A stretch of DNA of 64,000 bases from contig NZ_WHLY01000002.1 of the NCBI RefSeq assembly GCF_009296315.1, forward strand, positions 186,001 through 250,000, given 5' to 3'. How positions within the stretch are numbered: the first letter of the stretch is position 1; each line of letters opens with the position of its first letter. The notes beneath the pieces were generated by a model that had not been told where the DNA came from, made no database searches, and was given only the letters and a program-made list of their open reading frames with translations. The translations under genes were made by a program, and so were the position numbers. Positions 1 to 8,501 of the stretch are shown in pieces. Origin of the DNA: Salmonirosea aquatica. Lineage in GTDB: Bacteria > Bacteroidota > Bacteroidia > Cytophagales > Spirosomataceae.

Positions 1-1682
1 CGGGCTTCTTCGGCCAGCTGGCGCGCCTCGTCCGCCTGCGCCCTAATCGACTCAATGTTTTCGTTCCGGTTCTGGTTGGCCTGTGCTTTCATCTCCTCCG
101 CGTACAGCCGGTTTTGGTTGCTGGCTACCCGCATGTCTTCTGCTGCCCGCCGCTGTTGTTGGGCATCCTCCCGCATTTGCCGGGCTTGCTGGCGCGCTAC
201 TTCGGCCTGAGCCCGGTAGGTTTCAGCCTCCCTGCGCATTACCTCAGCCTGCTCCCGCATCTTTATGGCTTCCTGGCGCGCCACATCGGCCTGCGCCCGG
301 ACTACTTCCGCCTTTTCACGCTCTACTTTCAATTCTGCCAGGATCGGTTCAATCTCAGGCAGGTAGCTTTCGATTTGATCCTCCAGGATCGTCTTTCCGT
401 CAATTTCAAGCTCCGTTATTTTTCCATCTTGATCTACGATTCTGTAGCGCTTGTCGTTCCGGGTTATCTGAATGGTGGACACGGAGGTACCTGTACCTTT
501 TTGCTTGGGCACGATGGTATCCTGCATCGCTACGGCCAGGGGCGTCGGTTCGGCCTGGGGAAGTAGGGCGGGTATTGGTTTGGGGAGCGGCACCTCGTTG
601 GGCTGGGCCGAAGGTGTGGGTACCTTCACGGCGGATGAGGGCGAAAAAGCCACCGACAACACGGAGACGGTGATCAGGCTGGCGGTAACAAACAGTTTTT
701 CCATGGCATCTAATTGTTTATTGTGATTGTAAATAATGCGTTTAATCCGGTCGAGCAGGTGGTTGCGCTTCCCCGCAAAGGCCAGCACGGGTGCCGAAGC
801 CGCGATTTTGTACTCCTGAAATTGTACCAGGGCGTTGACAAAGGAGGTTTTGTTTTGGGTGACGGCAATGGCTAAGTCATCGCAGCAGTGCTCGCGCTCT
901 TCGCGGATGAGGTAGGAAAGCCAAAGTACCGCCGGGTTGAAAAAGAATATATTTTCGGAAAAACTCTGAAAGAGGTTCACGAGGTAGTCTTTGCGGCGGA
1001 CATGGGCGAGTTCATGGAGCAGAATGGCTTCCAACTGGCTGGTGGGGAGGCTTGTCATGAAACCCATAGGTACCAGGATCATCGGTTTCAGGAAACCGGC
1101 CACCAGGGGTACCTTCACCCGCTCGGATTCAACCAGCGCGATGCGGCGGTTAATCTTTAGCCTGTGGGCCAGCTCAACTACCCGGTGGTGCCAGCGCTCC
1201 GGTACCGGTCGGATACGGTGATGCCGAATGCGGTGAATGTAGTACAGGCCACTGGCCGCTTGGAACGTTTTCAATAAAAACACCAGCCACCATACCGCCA
1301 CGATCAGAACGGCGTGCTCCGTACCGAAGCGCAGTATCTTGCTTGCCATGTCTTCCTGCTCCGCTACCCACAAGTTCTCGCGGATAAGGTACCCCGCGTG
1401 AAGGGTACCTTGGGTCAGAACTACCTCAGGAACCAGCGCAGCTACCCTGTCAATCTGATGGTACTCCCACCAAAAAGTACCGGCGCTAACCGCCAGAAAG
1501 GTCAGCAGCAGCCCCGTCAGAAGTGCGTAGCGCAGTGCGGGCCGGGCTTTTCGGGTCATAAGTAGAATCACGCCCACCAGCACCGCCAGGACGAGGCCCT
1601 GCCAGAGTGAGTGGATGAGGGTCCAGCTGAAGGCCTCAATTCCCTTTTGGGAGAATAGAGTATTAAGAAAGAACGTATTCAT
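1..1682 (-). CDS. BlaR1/M56-family membrane metallopeptidase sensor, C-terminus cut by window edge
   Basis: Reading the minus strand from the ATG at 1682 gives an open frame that runs off the window (560 codons seen). The N-terminal part has several hydrophobic segments, then the zinc-protease motif HELAH at residues 223-227, followed by a downstream EREHCCDD segment typical of the M56/BlaR1 family. A further hydrophobic segment lies just after a KLFVTASL stretch. From about residue 450 onward the protein becomes a long charged coiled coil built of degenerate repeats such as RAQAEVARQEA and MREQAEVMRREAE, reaching the window edge. M56 proteins usually sense envelope or antibiotic stress and inactivate a BlaI-type repressor; a BlaI gene lies 22 bases upstream in the same direction, as expected for such an operon. 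The periplasmic coiled-coil extension is not part of classical BlaR1, which ends in a penicillin-binding domain, so the ligand is unknown. Family assignment is firm; the signal sensed is not. Confidence 0.88.
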   Translation of the reverse strand, partial: MNTFFLNTLFSQKGIEAFSWTLIHSLWQGLVLAVLVGVILLMTRKARPALRYALLTGLLLTFLAVSAGTFWWEYHQIDRVAALVPEVVLTQGTLHAGYLIRENLWVAEQEDMASKILRFGTEHAVLIVAVWWLVFLLKTFQAASGLYYIHRIRHHRIRPVPERWHHRVVELAHRLKINRRIALVESERVKVPLVAGFLKPMILVPMGFMTSLPTSQLEAILLHELAHVRRKDYLVNLFQSFSENIFFFNPAVLWLSYLIREEREHCCDDLAIAVTQNKTSFVNALVQFQEYKIAASAPVLAFAGKRNHLLDRIKRIIYNHNKQLDAMEKLFVTASLITVSVLSVAFSPSSAVKVPTPSAQPNEVPLPKPIPALLPQAEPTPLAVAMQDTIVPKQKGTGTSVSTIQITRNDKRYRIVDQDGKITELEIDGKTILEDQIESYLPEIEPILAELKVEREKAEVVRAQADVARQEAIKMREQAEVMRREAETYRAQAEVARQQARQMREDAQQQRRAAEDMRVASNQNRLYAEEMKAQANQNRNENIESIRAQADEARQLAEEA

Positions 1683-1704
1683 GGCTAACAGGAATTAGGG
1701 GTAC

Positions 1705-2070
1705 CTACTGATCCAGCTTTTTCAGAAAATCCTTAATCTCCTCCAGCTCTTCTTTGGAGGTATTTTTGCTGCCGAATAGCTGCATTACCAGGCTGGACGC
1801 CGAGCCCTGGTACATGGAGTCGACAAAGCGATCGAGCAACGCCTTTTTGGTTTTGTCCTCTTCTTCCGCCGGGCTATATACGTGCTTCATCTGGCTCTCG
1901 TCCCGTGTCAAAATGCCTTTTTCGGCCATTATTTGCATGAGTTTCAAGGTAGATGAATACTGCACCGCCCGCTTTTCTTCATTCAGCGTATCATTCACAA
2001 ACCGAACCGTCGATGGTCCGTGCTGCCAAAGTACCTGTAGAATTTCCAGTTCTGATTTTGTGGGTTCCAT
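1705..2070 (-). CDS. BlaI/MecI/CopY-family transcriptional repressor
   Basis: A 121-residue protein beginning MEPTKSELEILQVLWQHGPS, the usual start of the BlaI/MecI winged-helix family, whose members bind palindromic operators as dimers and are released when the partner M56 peptidase is activated. The length (about 120-130) and the acidic/basic C-terminal helix (KEELEEIKDFLKKLDQ) fit. I chose the ATG at 2070; an upstream in-frame TTG at 2094 would lie within the likely promoter -7 box (2092-2099), so it is improbable. The gene is followed after 22 bases by the M56 peptidase, so the two are probably cotranscribed and autoregulated from the operator at 2105-2120. Confidence 0.9.
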   Translation of the reverse strand: MEPTKSELEILQVLWQHGPSTVRFVNDTLNEEKRAVQYSSTLKLMQIMAEKGILTRDESQMKHVYSPAEEEDKTKKALLDRFVDSMYQGSASSLVMQLFGSKNTSKEELEEIKDFLKKLDQ

Positions 2071-2091
2071 TGGGGTTTTATTAATGCGCTT

Positions 2092-2120
2092 CAAAGGTAG
2101 GAAATTTTTCGTACGAAAAA
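2092..2120 (-). promoter_or_regulatory. Promoter and palindromic operator of the BlaI/M56 operon
   Basis: Positions 2105-2120 form a perfect 16-base palindrome, TTTTTCGTACGAAAAA. Just downstream on the minus strand, 2092-2099 reads TACCTTTG, a perfect match to the Bacteroidota -7 consensus TAnnTTTG. The palindrome therefore covers the spacer to -33 region, where a BlaI-type repressor would block the polymerase. The sites are seen directly; the binding partner is inferred from position. Confidence 0.65.
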
Positions 2121-2150
2121 ATATTTAGGTTTATTTTTTCACAGGACGAA

Positions 2151-2470
2151 ATGGCCTACCAAGTGAAAAAAGCCTTCAAAGAGTATGAATTCATAGGCAA
2201 TGTCGTGGTGGTTGATAGTGATCAAATCATTTATAAAGGTAGCTTTGACAAAGCTAACGCCGAAGCGGGTGTACCGAACAATGACAGCACAAGGTTTTTA
2301 CTAGCCTCTCTTTCTAAGCCTTTTACAGCATTCTTATATTAAAATTGGTCGAGCGAGGTACTATAAACCTGTCGGATGGCCAGATGATCCTTTTGATGGC
2401 AAATGCCATTGGGCTGGATTTAGCTGATCTTGACAACGATATCCCTTGGGTATTAAAAGCAAAAGAATAA
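2151..2470 (+). pseudogene. Fragment of a beta-lactamase-like serine hydrolase, frameshifted
   Basis: From the ATG at 2151 the frame reads MAYQVKKAFKEYEFIGNVVV and then a segment ending LASLSKPFTA, which matches the N-terminal part of class C beta-lactamase-like serine hydrolases, including the catalytic S-x-x-K (SLSK). After FTA the frame stops at 2342, but reading another frame continues sensibly with ILILKLVERGTINLSDG, the usual next helix of this family. It then loses resemblance and ends at 2470. A complete member would be 350 or more residues, so this is a truncated and frameshifted relic. It sits head-to-head with the BlaI promoter. The family call rests on a short stretch and is moderate. 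Confidence 0.55.
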
Positions 2471-3149
2471 ATCATCCACCAGGTCCCCAGAATGATACCG
2501 AGCCTTCCCGGTTTGAATCATCTGGTTGGGGCCTACCGATATTATGGAGTAGCAGGAAGTCCTGCCCCGTAAGTAGTAAGGTACCTTTGCTCAACCCCAT
2601 GTTTGTACGCCAAGCTGCCCATTATCTTGTCGATCAAAGAACACCACATGCCCGGCTTGGGTATATATATTTCGCTCCTGAAAGCGAAGGAGGCGGAGCA
2701 TTCAACATAATCGTACCCAAGTAAAAAACTGGAAGGTACCCTATCCTGAGAGCCAACCCTGTACACCAAAAGTATGTGTCGACCAAGGTAGTTTATGGTT
2801 CGACTGCTTTCCCTCTCCGCCTCTTGCCCCCTGGTTTACGCCGTTTTTTCCAACTATGGGCACCATCAATTTTAGGATTTATTTATATAAAATACCAGTT
2901 TATTGTTTTATAGCATTATTTGGAAAACTAAGTATATATTAGTTAATTTCGCTAACTTCAAGAATTGGTGACATATATTTGGAACAATATTTGATCTAAC
3001 TCAGTAACCATAGGAATTAACTTATAAAAATCCCGACAGGTGTGACAAAATGTAGCATGTAGAGTCCAAATACATATAGTATATTCGGATACAAAACTTT
3101 TTTTTCAAATACTGACTATATCAGTAAACACTCAATTCAATCAACACGT
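2471..3149. other. Region without a recognisable gene
   Basis: About 680 bases. The first 250 bases may continue the decayed material upstream (short open stretches, two GGTACC sites at about 2580 and 2735). From about 2870 the sequence is AT-rich and looks like a normal upstream region of the receiver gene at 3150. I saw no RNA gene, inverted repeat or transposase remnant that I could defend. Confidence 0.5.
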
Positions 3150-3536
3150 ATGTCGTCCCAGAAAGAAAGCCTGCTCATCATGGATGATGCACCCGGAATT
3201 CAAAAAATCCTGACCAATTATCTACAGAAAGAATTCAACCTGGAAATCAAAAACGATGGGATGGAAGGAATGCGTTGGCTGGACGAGGGAAATACAGCAG
3301 ACCTGATCATCGCCGACCTAAACATGCCTAACCTGGGCGGGAAAGAATTTTTGCAAACCATCCGGGCGAGTAGCTTTTACAAGAATATTCCCGTGGTAAT
3401 CCTCTCGGCGGAGAACGACAGCCATGAGCGGATCGATTGCCTGAATAAAGGGGCGGACGATTTCATAGAAAAGCCGTTCAATCCGGCGGAGGTGGCCGCT
3501 AAAATACGGGTCATCCTCCGGAGGAGAAAGCAGTGA
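3150..3536 (+). CDS. Single-domain response regulator (receiver only)
   Basis: A 128-residue protein consisting only of a CheY-like receiver domain. The acidic pair is at D12-D13 (LIMDDAPG), the phospho-acceptor is D56 in the strand LIIADLNMP, the switch Ser is S86 (VILSAEND) and the invariant Lys is K108 (FIEKPFNP), so it should be phosphorylatable. There is no output domain. It lies 75 bases upstream of a sugar transferase that carries a degenerate receiver-like domain and may be cotranscribed with it. Known single-domain receivers act as phosphorelay shuttles or by protein-protein contact; a role in controlling EPS initiation is my inference from location. The hybrid kinase at 17893-20472 is a possible partner. 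Confidence 0.9.
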   Translation: MSSQKESLLIMDDAPGIQKILTNYLQKEFNLEIKNDGMEGMRWLDEGNTADLIIADLNMPNLGGKEFLQTIRASSFYKNIPVVILSAENDSHERIDCLNKGADDFIEKPFNPAEVAAKIRVILRRRKQ

Positions 3537-3611
3537 CCGGTACCGCCTGCCCTGGCTTTTAGGAAAACAATATACATTATACATCACCTATCGAATCCGT
3601 AGTACTTCAAT

Positions 3612-4880
3612 ATGGAAATTCAATCTACCAACGAACTTGAACCTGGCCATGAGCCATTCAACAATGCCGCCCCTCCAATTCGGGGATGGCACGAATCGGG
3701 TGGCAGTTCGGAGGCTGAAATGCGTGGCAGAATCGCGTTCCTATACGATAATTTCCAGCAGTATCTGACTTTTTCAAATTACTTCGCCCAGTACTTCAGC
3801 ATCGAGAGTTTCAGTAGCCGCGAAACGCTGCTCGAGGCACTGCGGATGGGCTATCCCGCCGACGCTATTGTAGCCAGCGCCGAAAATGGAGGATGGGAGT
3901 TGCTGGAAACCCTACGGTCGGGTTCGAAAATGACCCACATACCCCTCATACTCCTGACAAAACGACTGGCCCCCCAAGTTATTCACCGGGCTCGGGTGAT
4001 GAAAGCGGATGATATTTTCGATGAGAATTTTTCGGGGGATGACCTTTTGCAAAGACTCAATTTTCTGTTCAAGCGGAAATGGTACGAGGCCAGTAAGGCG
4101 GCTCAGCGCGTCCAGCCCCTGCAGGTCAAAACTCCGCTTTGGAAACGCACGTTCGATGTAGTAGTAGTAGGGGGCGCCTTGCTGGTGCTTTCTCCCATCT
4201 TTCTTTTAGTGGCGTTGTTGATCCGGCTTGATTCCCGGGGGCCTGTTTTCTACAAGTCCAAACGGGTGGGTAGCGGTTTTAGGATATTCAATTTGTACAA
4301 ATTCCGGACCATGCGCACCAATGCCGACAAACTGGTCAAGGACATGGCCTCTCTGAACATCTATAACCAGGCCGAAAAATCCCCGGAGCTGACTCCCACC
4401 TTATGTGAAAGTTGTACGCAGCAAGGATTGAAAACCTGTGAGCGTCCGCTCTTCTGGGACGGCAAGGAAGTATGTGAACTAACCTACCTGAGGGAAAAAG
4501 AGCAAAAGGCGGCTTTCATGAAATTCCAGAATGATCCCCGCATTACGGGGGTAGGTCATTTCCTGAGAAACACCAGTCTGGATGAACTACCCCAACTGGT
4601 CAACATCATCAAAGGCGACATGTCCCTGGTAGGCAACAGACCCCTACCTATCTACGAAGCGGAAAAACTGACCACCGATGACAAGATTATGCGTTTTGCG
4701 GGCCCGGCGGGACTGACGGGTTACTGGCAGGTGATGAAGCGTAGCAAGAAAAAAGCCGAAATATCGCAGGATGAGCGCATCGAGCTGGACATCTATTACG
4801 TCAAAAACCTCTCTTTTTGGCTCGATATGAAAATCATCCTGAAAACGTTTCCCGCTCTTATTCAATCCGAAAGTGTATAA
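3612..4880 (+). CDS. Receiver-like domain fused to polyprenyl-phosphate sugar-1-phosphate transferase
   Basis: A 422-residue fusion. Residues about 39-155 look like a receiver fold (alternating strands and helices, IPLILLTKR, then a terminal helix) but lack the phosphorylation residues: the strand that should carry Asp reads ADAIVASAENG, and the conserved Lys position reads FDENFS. One membrane helix follows at about 179-203 (VVVVGGALLVLSPIFLLVAL). The bacterial sugar transferase domain then shows YKFRTMRT (about 229-236), SLDELPQLVNI (about 322) and GDMSLVGNRP (about 335), the conserved catalytic and substrate motifs. Such enzymes move hexose-1-phosphate onto undecaprenyl phosphate to start EPS synthesis at the inner membrane. 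Unusually, the catalytic domain holds an insert with four cysteines (C265, C268, C276, C288). The transferase call is firm; the regulatory idea is inference. Confidence 0.9.
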   Translation: MEIQSTNELEPGHEPFNNAAPPIRGWHESGGSSEAEMRGRIAFLYDNFQQYLTFSNYFAQYFSIESFSSRETLLEALRMGYPADAIVASAENGGWELLETLRSGSKMTHIPLILLTKRLAPQVIHRARVMKADDIFDENFSGDDLLQRLNFLFKRKWYEASKAAQRVQPLQVKTPLWKRTFDVVVVGGALLVLSPIFLLVALLIRLDSRGPVFYKSKRVGSGFRIFNLYKFRTMRTNADKLVKDMASLNIYNQAEKSPELTPTLCESCTQQGLKTCERPLFWDGKEVCELTYLREKEQKAAFMKFQNDPRITGVGHFLRNTSLDELPQLVNIIKGDMSLVGNRPLPIYEAEKLTTDDKIMRFAGPAGLTGYWQVMKRSKKKAEISQDERIELDIYYVKNLSFWLDMKIILKTFPALIQSESV

Positions 4881-4890
4881 AAAGCACCCT

Positions 4891-5517
4891 TTAACTCGCC
4901 TTGATCCAGGAATTGGAAGCAAAATCGTAGGTCCGAATCACGCGGGCTGGATTCCCGACGGCTACCGAATAGGGAGGAATAGACTTGGTGACGACACTGC
5001 CAGCCGCCACGACGCAATGCTTGCCAATCGTAACCCCGGCCGTAACCACTACGTTGGCCCCAAGCCAACACGCGTCGCCGATCGTGATGGGAGCTGTCTC
5101 AACCGGTTGGTCTTTGATGGCTGTTTGCGGATCCCGGTATCCGTGATTGAGTCCGCTTGCCACCACGTGCTGGGCCATAATTACTTTGTCACCAATAGAA
5201 ACAGGGCCAATAATGACGTTACTCATGCCAATCAGGGCATCCTGACCGATTTGGACTGGCCCTACCCCATTATTGACAACGGTAAAATCCTCGATGATTG
5301 TCCGAGCCCCAATAGTAAGCGGGTTAAACGGAACGACATCCATTCGGACGCTGCGGCGGATCCGTACGCGGCGTCCGTGGGTGTGGTAGAAAGGATTCAA
5401 CAGTACATTGACCCAACTCCGGGGCCGCGGATCGTCTTTGGGAAAAAGCAGCCGGTGCAGGAATTTTTTAAGCCCGGCATTACGAAGAATCAGTTCTTTG
5501 AGGCCCATGCCAATCAT
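4891..5517 (-). CDS. Left-handed beta-helix (hexapeptide) O-acetyltransferase
   Basis: About 208 residues from the ATG at 5517; an upstream in-frame TTG at 5592 would add 25 residues of unlikely N-terminus. The protein shows successive hexapeptide turns (IGARTIIEDFTVVNN, IGQDALIGMSNVIIG, IGDKVIMAQHVVASG, IGDACWLGANVVVTAG, IGKHCVVAAGSVVT) and the closing GNPARVI typical of WcaF/NodL/maltose acetyltransferase relatives; the His in GLNHGYRD is the probable catalytic base. It would transfer acetyl groups to a sugar of the polymer. It is the only minus-strand gene here, tail-to-tail with the sugar transferase (10-base gap) and divergent from the TolC-like gene. The acceptor is unknown. Confidence 0.85.
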   Translation of the reverse strand: MIGMGLKELILRNAGLKKFLHRLLFPKDDPRPRSWVNVLLNPFYHTHGRRVRIRRSVRMDVVPFNPLTIGARTIIEDFTVVNNGVGPVQIGQDALIGMSNVIIGPVSIGDKVIMAQHVVASGLNHGYRDPQTAIKDQPVETAPITIGDACWLGANVVVTAGVTIGKHCVVAAGSVVTKSIPPYSVAVGNPARVIRTYDFASNSWIKAS

Positions 5518-5650
5518 ATAACGGTTGTGCTGTAAAGGTAAGCGAGAATCGGATGTTTGCCCGACATTTGAAATAAAAAGTAACCACATCAATCACAAGG
5601 ATCCTATGGACAAATGCTTTCCGATACCGGGTACCTACTTATTTTCCAGC

Positions 5651-6331
5651 ATGATTAGACGCACCTTTTTCTTTTTCACGGTACTGGTCCTGCTCGTAAG
5701 TGGCGTGCGAGGGCAGGATGCTATTGCCATTGAGGATGAAATCTCGTACCCTTTTCTGGAAAAATTGATCGCCACCGCGCGTAGTAATTATCCGCGCGGG
5801 GAGGCCTACGACAGCCGGATCGAGGTAGCAGAAAAGGGCGTAAAGAAGGCACGGTTGTCTTATTTCGACATCTTCTCCTTTTCCTACCTCCTCTCTCCCT
5901 TTAAAGGTACATCCGCCATCAACCCCACCTTGCTGAACGGGTACCAGTTCGGATTTTTTGCCAATGTGGGTAGCCTGCTTCAGAAACCCACGGTCATCCG
6001 GCAGGCCAAAGACGAACTCACCATCATAGAAAAAGAAAAGGAAGTGTATGAACTCAGCCTGGTCGCCGACGTCAAGCGGCGCTATTTCGAGTATGTCAAG
6101 GCCAAAGCCATGTACCGGGTAGTTTCGCAGTCGGTACTGGACGCCCAGAGTATGATTGAAGATATCAAATACCGGTTCGAAAAAGGTGAGGTGACCTATG
6201 AAACCTACAACCAGGCCATGCTTGACAAGACCAACCGCCTACAGACCAAAATCAGCTTCGCGGGAGATCTGCTGATCGCCAAGAGCAGCCTAGAAGAATT
6301 ACTGGGGAAAAAACTTGAAGAAATCCAATGA
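5651..6331 (+). CDS. Short TolC/outer-membrane-efflux-like protein
   Basis: Starts at the ATG at 5651 with a clear signal peptide (MIRRTFFFFTVLVLLVSGVRGQ), giving 226 residues. The rest is mainly long helices (EYVKAKAMYRVVSQSVLDAQ, YRFEKGEVTYETYNQAML) like one helical hairpin repeat of TolC family proteins, where RFEKGEVT resembles the usual RYxxGxxs motif. Full TolC proteins are about 400-480 residues and contain two such repeats, so this is roughly half length and lacks an obvious second repeat. Its stop overlaps the next start in ATGA, so it is translationally coupled to the Wzz-like protein, which points to a role in export or assembly of the polymer. It could be a periplasmic helper rather than a channel. 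Confidence 0.7.
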   Translation: MIRRTFFFFTVLVLLVSGVRGQDAIAIEDEISYPFLEKLIATARSNYPRGEAYDSRIEVAEKGVKKARLSYFDIFSFSYLLSPFKGTSAINPTLLNGYQFGFFANVGSLLQKPTVIRQAKDELTIIEKEKEVYELSLVADVKRRYFEYVKAKAMYRVVSQSVLDAQSMIEDIKYRFEKGEVTYETYNQAMLDKTNRLQTKISFAGDLLIAKSSLEELLGKKLEEIQ

Positions 6332-8499
6332 CTGAACTAGGATATTTCCTGAAATTCCTGCGCAAAAGGCTTTATATCCTGCTCCTGGTTCCGCTGGTGG
6401 CTATGGTGGTCTGCTTTTTCCTCACCCGCCAGCTACCCGACACCTACCGGTCGCAGGGTAGGTTAGCCACCGGCATTGTGGACAAGACCGACCAACTTAT
6501 TGTGAGTGAGGACGCCCCGCAGGAGTCGGAGATAAACCGGAGCTTTGACAATGTGATCCAGCTGATGCGGATGAAGCAGGTACTCGACCAGGTATCCTAT
6601 CGACTCCTGATCCATGACCTGATGGTACCGCCCGATTCGACATTTCGTCCGCTCTCCCGATCGCTGAACGACATGTCTGCGGCTTCTAAAAAACAATTAC
6701 TTGCCATACTCCGCCAGAAATATACCGCCCATCAGCCACTTTCTGCGGGTAAGCCCCAGGAGGCGCTGGTACTCGACCTTATCGCGGGTATGGAATACGA
6801 CGCATCTTCATTACTGGATAAGCTTACGATCTACCGGATTGCGACCAGCGATTATATTAACATTGAGTTCGAGGGGAGAGATCCGCGAATGACTGCCTTT
6901 GTGGTCAATACGCTTTGTGAAGAATTCCTGTCACTCTACGCCCGGCGCATGCAGGAAAGCAGTAACCGCTCACTGGAATTTTTTGAAAAAATGATGCTCC
7001 AGAAGCGCGATGCCCTCAATGCACGTATGGAAGAGCTCAAAAGCTATAAAATCCAGAACAAGGTACTTAATCTAAATGAGCAGGCCCGAAGTCTCTATGG
7101 ACATATCATCGATTTTGAAACCCGCCGGGAAATTGCCAAAAAGGACGTGGTAGCCTACCGTGCCGCCCTCAAAAACATCGACCAGCGTTTCGACCCGGCT
7201 GACCGAAGGTACCTTGAAAGCAACCTGGCCGAACTGAACCAGCGCATTGCGGTCACCAAAGAAACCCTACAAATCACCAATGACCAGTACATCCGGAACA
7301 ATTTCGATCCCCGACTCAAAAACCGGGTGGATTCCCTTCAGCAGGTACTGAACCGCCAGATCCGCGCCTCGACCGATCAGGTTGCCTACAGTCCGCTATC
7401 GGCCAAGGGGGACCTGATCACCCATAAGCTCGAATTGGAAATCGCCCTGGAACTGGCCCAAAACAGCATTGCCTCCATTGAAGCCGAGGTGAACCGGCTC
7501 AATCGGAAATACGACGGGATGGTACCTAACGAAGCCAGTATCCAGCAGTTCGAAACCAGTATCGAGATCGCCGGAAAAGAATACATCGAAGCCCTGCAGC
7601 GCTACAACAACGCCCGACTCGAATCCTTTTCACCGATTACCCTGAAGCTGGTCGAGCGGGCTACCCTGGGTACCTTGCAGCCTTCCAAGAAAATGTTGCT
7701 GGTTTTGCTGGCCGGACTGTCCAGCCTGGTGGTGTGTCTTTTTGTGTTTTTTCTCCTCTATTTTCTAGATAGCTCCATCCGGACTACCGCCCAGCTGGCT
7801 GATACCACGGGGCTTCCGGTTTTGGGCCGGATCAATCGGATTTCAGGGGATGATTTCCTGCAAAAACTAGATGATAGCGCCCAGGCGGATAGGTCGACAG
7901 TTCTTTTCCGGGATTTGATCCGGTCCATCCGTTATGAAATAGACGAAGAGACTTCAAATCCAAAGGTCATTTCCGTCACCAGTCTGCACGATAACGCGGG
8001 CAAGACCAACCTGGTGTATGGCCTGGCCTGGGCGTATGAGCGCATCCACCAGCGGGTGGTAATCCTGGACGGCAATTTTGCCCAACCTACCCTTAGCCAG
8101 CAAGCCCGGAAACAGGGTACCCTCGAAGATTTTTTCCAAACAAACCAATCCCAGCTTTTTTCCGAAACGGGAAATATCCTGGCAACTGCCGGCGGCGATG
8201 TGTCGTTGTTGGAAATTGCCGACGAACGGACGATCCAGGAAAAACTGGATTACCTTAAGCAGCACTATGACGTTATTCTTATCGAGACGCCTGCCCTTTC
8301 GACGCTGAATAAGGCCAAGGAATGGATTGCTTTTTCGGACCGGGTGGTGGCGGTATTTCCTTTTGGAAAAGGGCTCAGGGATGCCGACAAAGTCCGGCTG
8401 AACTACCTACGCAGCCGCGGGGCCATTCTTTCCGGGTGGGTACTTACCGGTACCCCTTACGACATTGAACCCATTGGCAAATCTCTGACGAAAATCTGA
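6328..8499 (+). CDS. Wzz/GumC-type chain-length protein with degenerate BY-kinase domain
   Basis: 723 residues. An N-terminal Wzz segment with a membrane helix (RLYILLLVPLVAMVVCFFLT, about 14-33), a long periplasmic coiled-coil region, a second helix at about 455-480 (MLLVLLAGLSSLVVCLFVFF), and a cytoplasmic P-loop-like domain. The Walker A reads HDNAGKTN (about 555-562), the A-prime region VVILDGN, and the Walker B ILIETPA (about 651-657, with Glu where Asp is usual). There is no tyrosine-rich tail. The family controls polymer length and export; BY-kinases autophosphorylate on C-terminal tyrosines, so this one is probably not an active kinase. It is coupled to the TolC-like gene (ATGA overlap) and is followed after 2 bases by a GT2 gene. 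Confidence 0.88.
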   Translation: MTELGYFLKFLRKRLYILLLVPLVAMVVCFFLTRQLPDTYRSQGRLATGIVDKTDQLIVSEDAPQESEINRSFDNVIQLMRMKQVLDQVSYRLLIHDLMVPPDSTFRPLSRSLNDMSAASKKQLLAILRQKYTAHQPLSAGKPQEALVLDLIAGMEYDASSLLDKLTIYRIATSDYINIEFEGRDPRMTAFVVNTLCEEFLSLYARRMQESSNRSLEFFEKMMLQKRDALNARMEELKSYKIQNKVLNLNEQARSLYGHIIDFETRREIAKKDVVAYRAALKNIDQRFDPADRRYLESNLAELNQRIAVTKETLQITNDQYIRNNFDPRLKNRVDSLQQVLNRQIRASTDQVAYSPLSAKGDLITHKLELEIALELAQNSIASIEAEVNRLNRKYDGMVPNEASIQQFETSIEIAGKEYIEALQRYNNARLESFSPITLKLVERATLGTLQPSKKMLLVLLAGLSSLVVCLFVFFLLYFLDSSIRTTAQLADTTGLPVLGRINRISGDDFLQKLDDSAQADRSTVLFRDLIRSIRYEIDEETSNPKVISVTSLHDNAGKTNLVYGLAWAYERIHQRVVILDGNFAQPTLSQQARKQGTLEDFFQTNQSQLFSETGNILATAGGDVSLLEIADERTIQEKLDYLKQHYDVILIETPALSTLNKAKEWIAFSDRVVAVFPFGKGLRDADKVRLNYLRSRGAILSGWVLTGTPYDIEPIGKSLTKI

Positions 8500-8501
8500 C
8501 C

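Noticed and set aside
83-1565. Several plus-strand reading frames of 76-196 codons
   Set aside because: They lie antisense to the M56 peptidase, whose frame has the HELAH motif and family features; the plus frames have low-complexity, Pro/Leu/Arg-rich translations typical of shadow frames.
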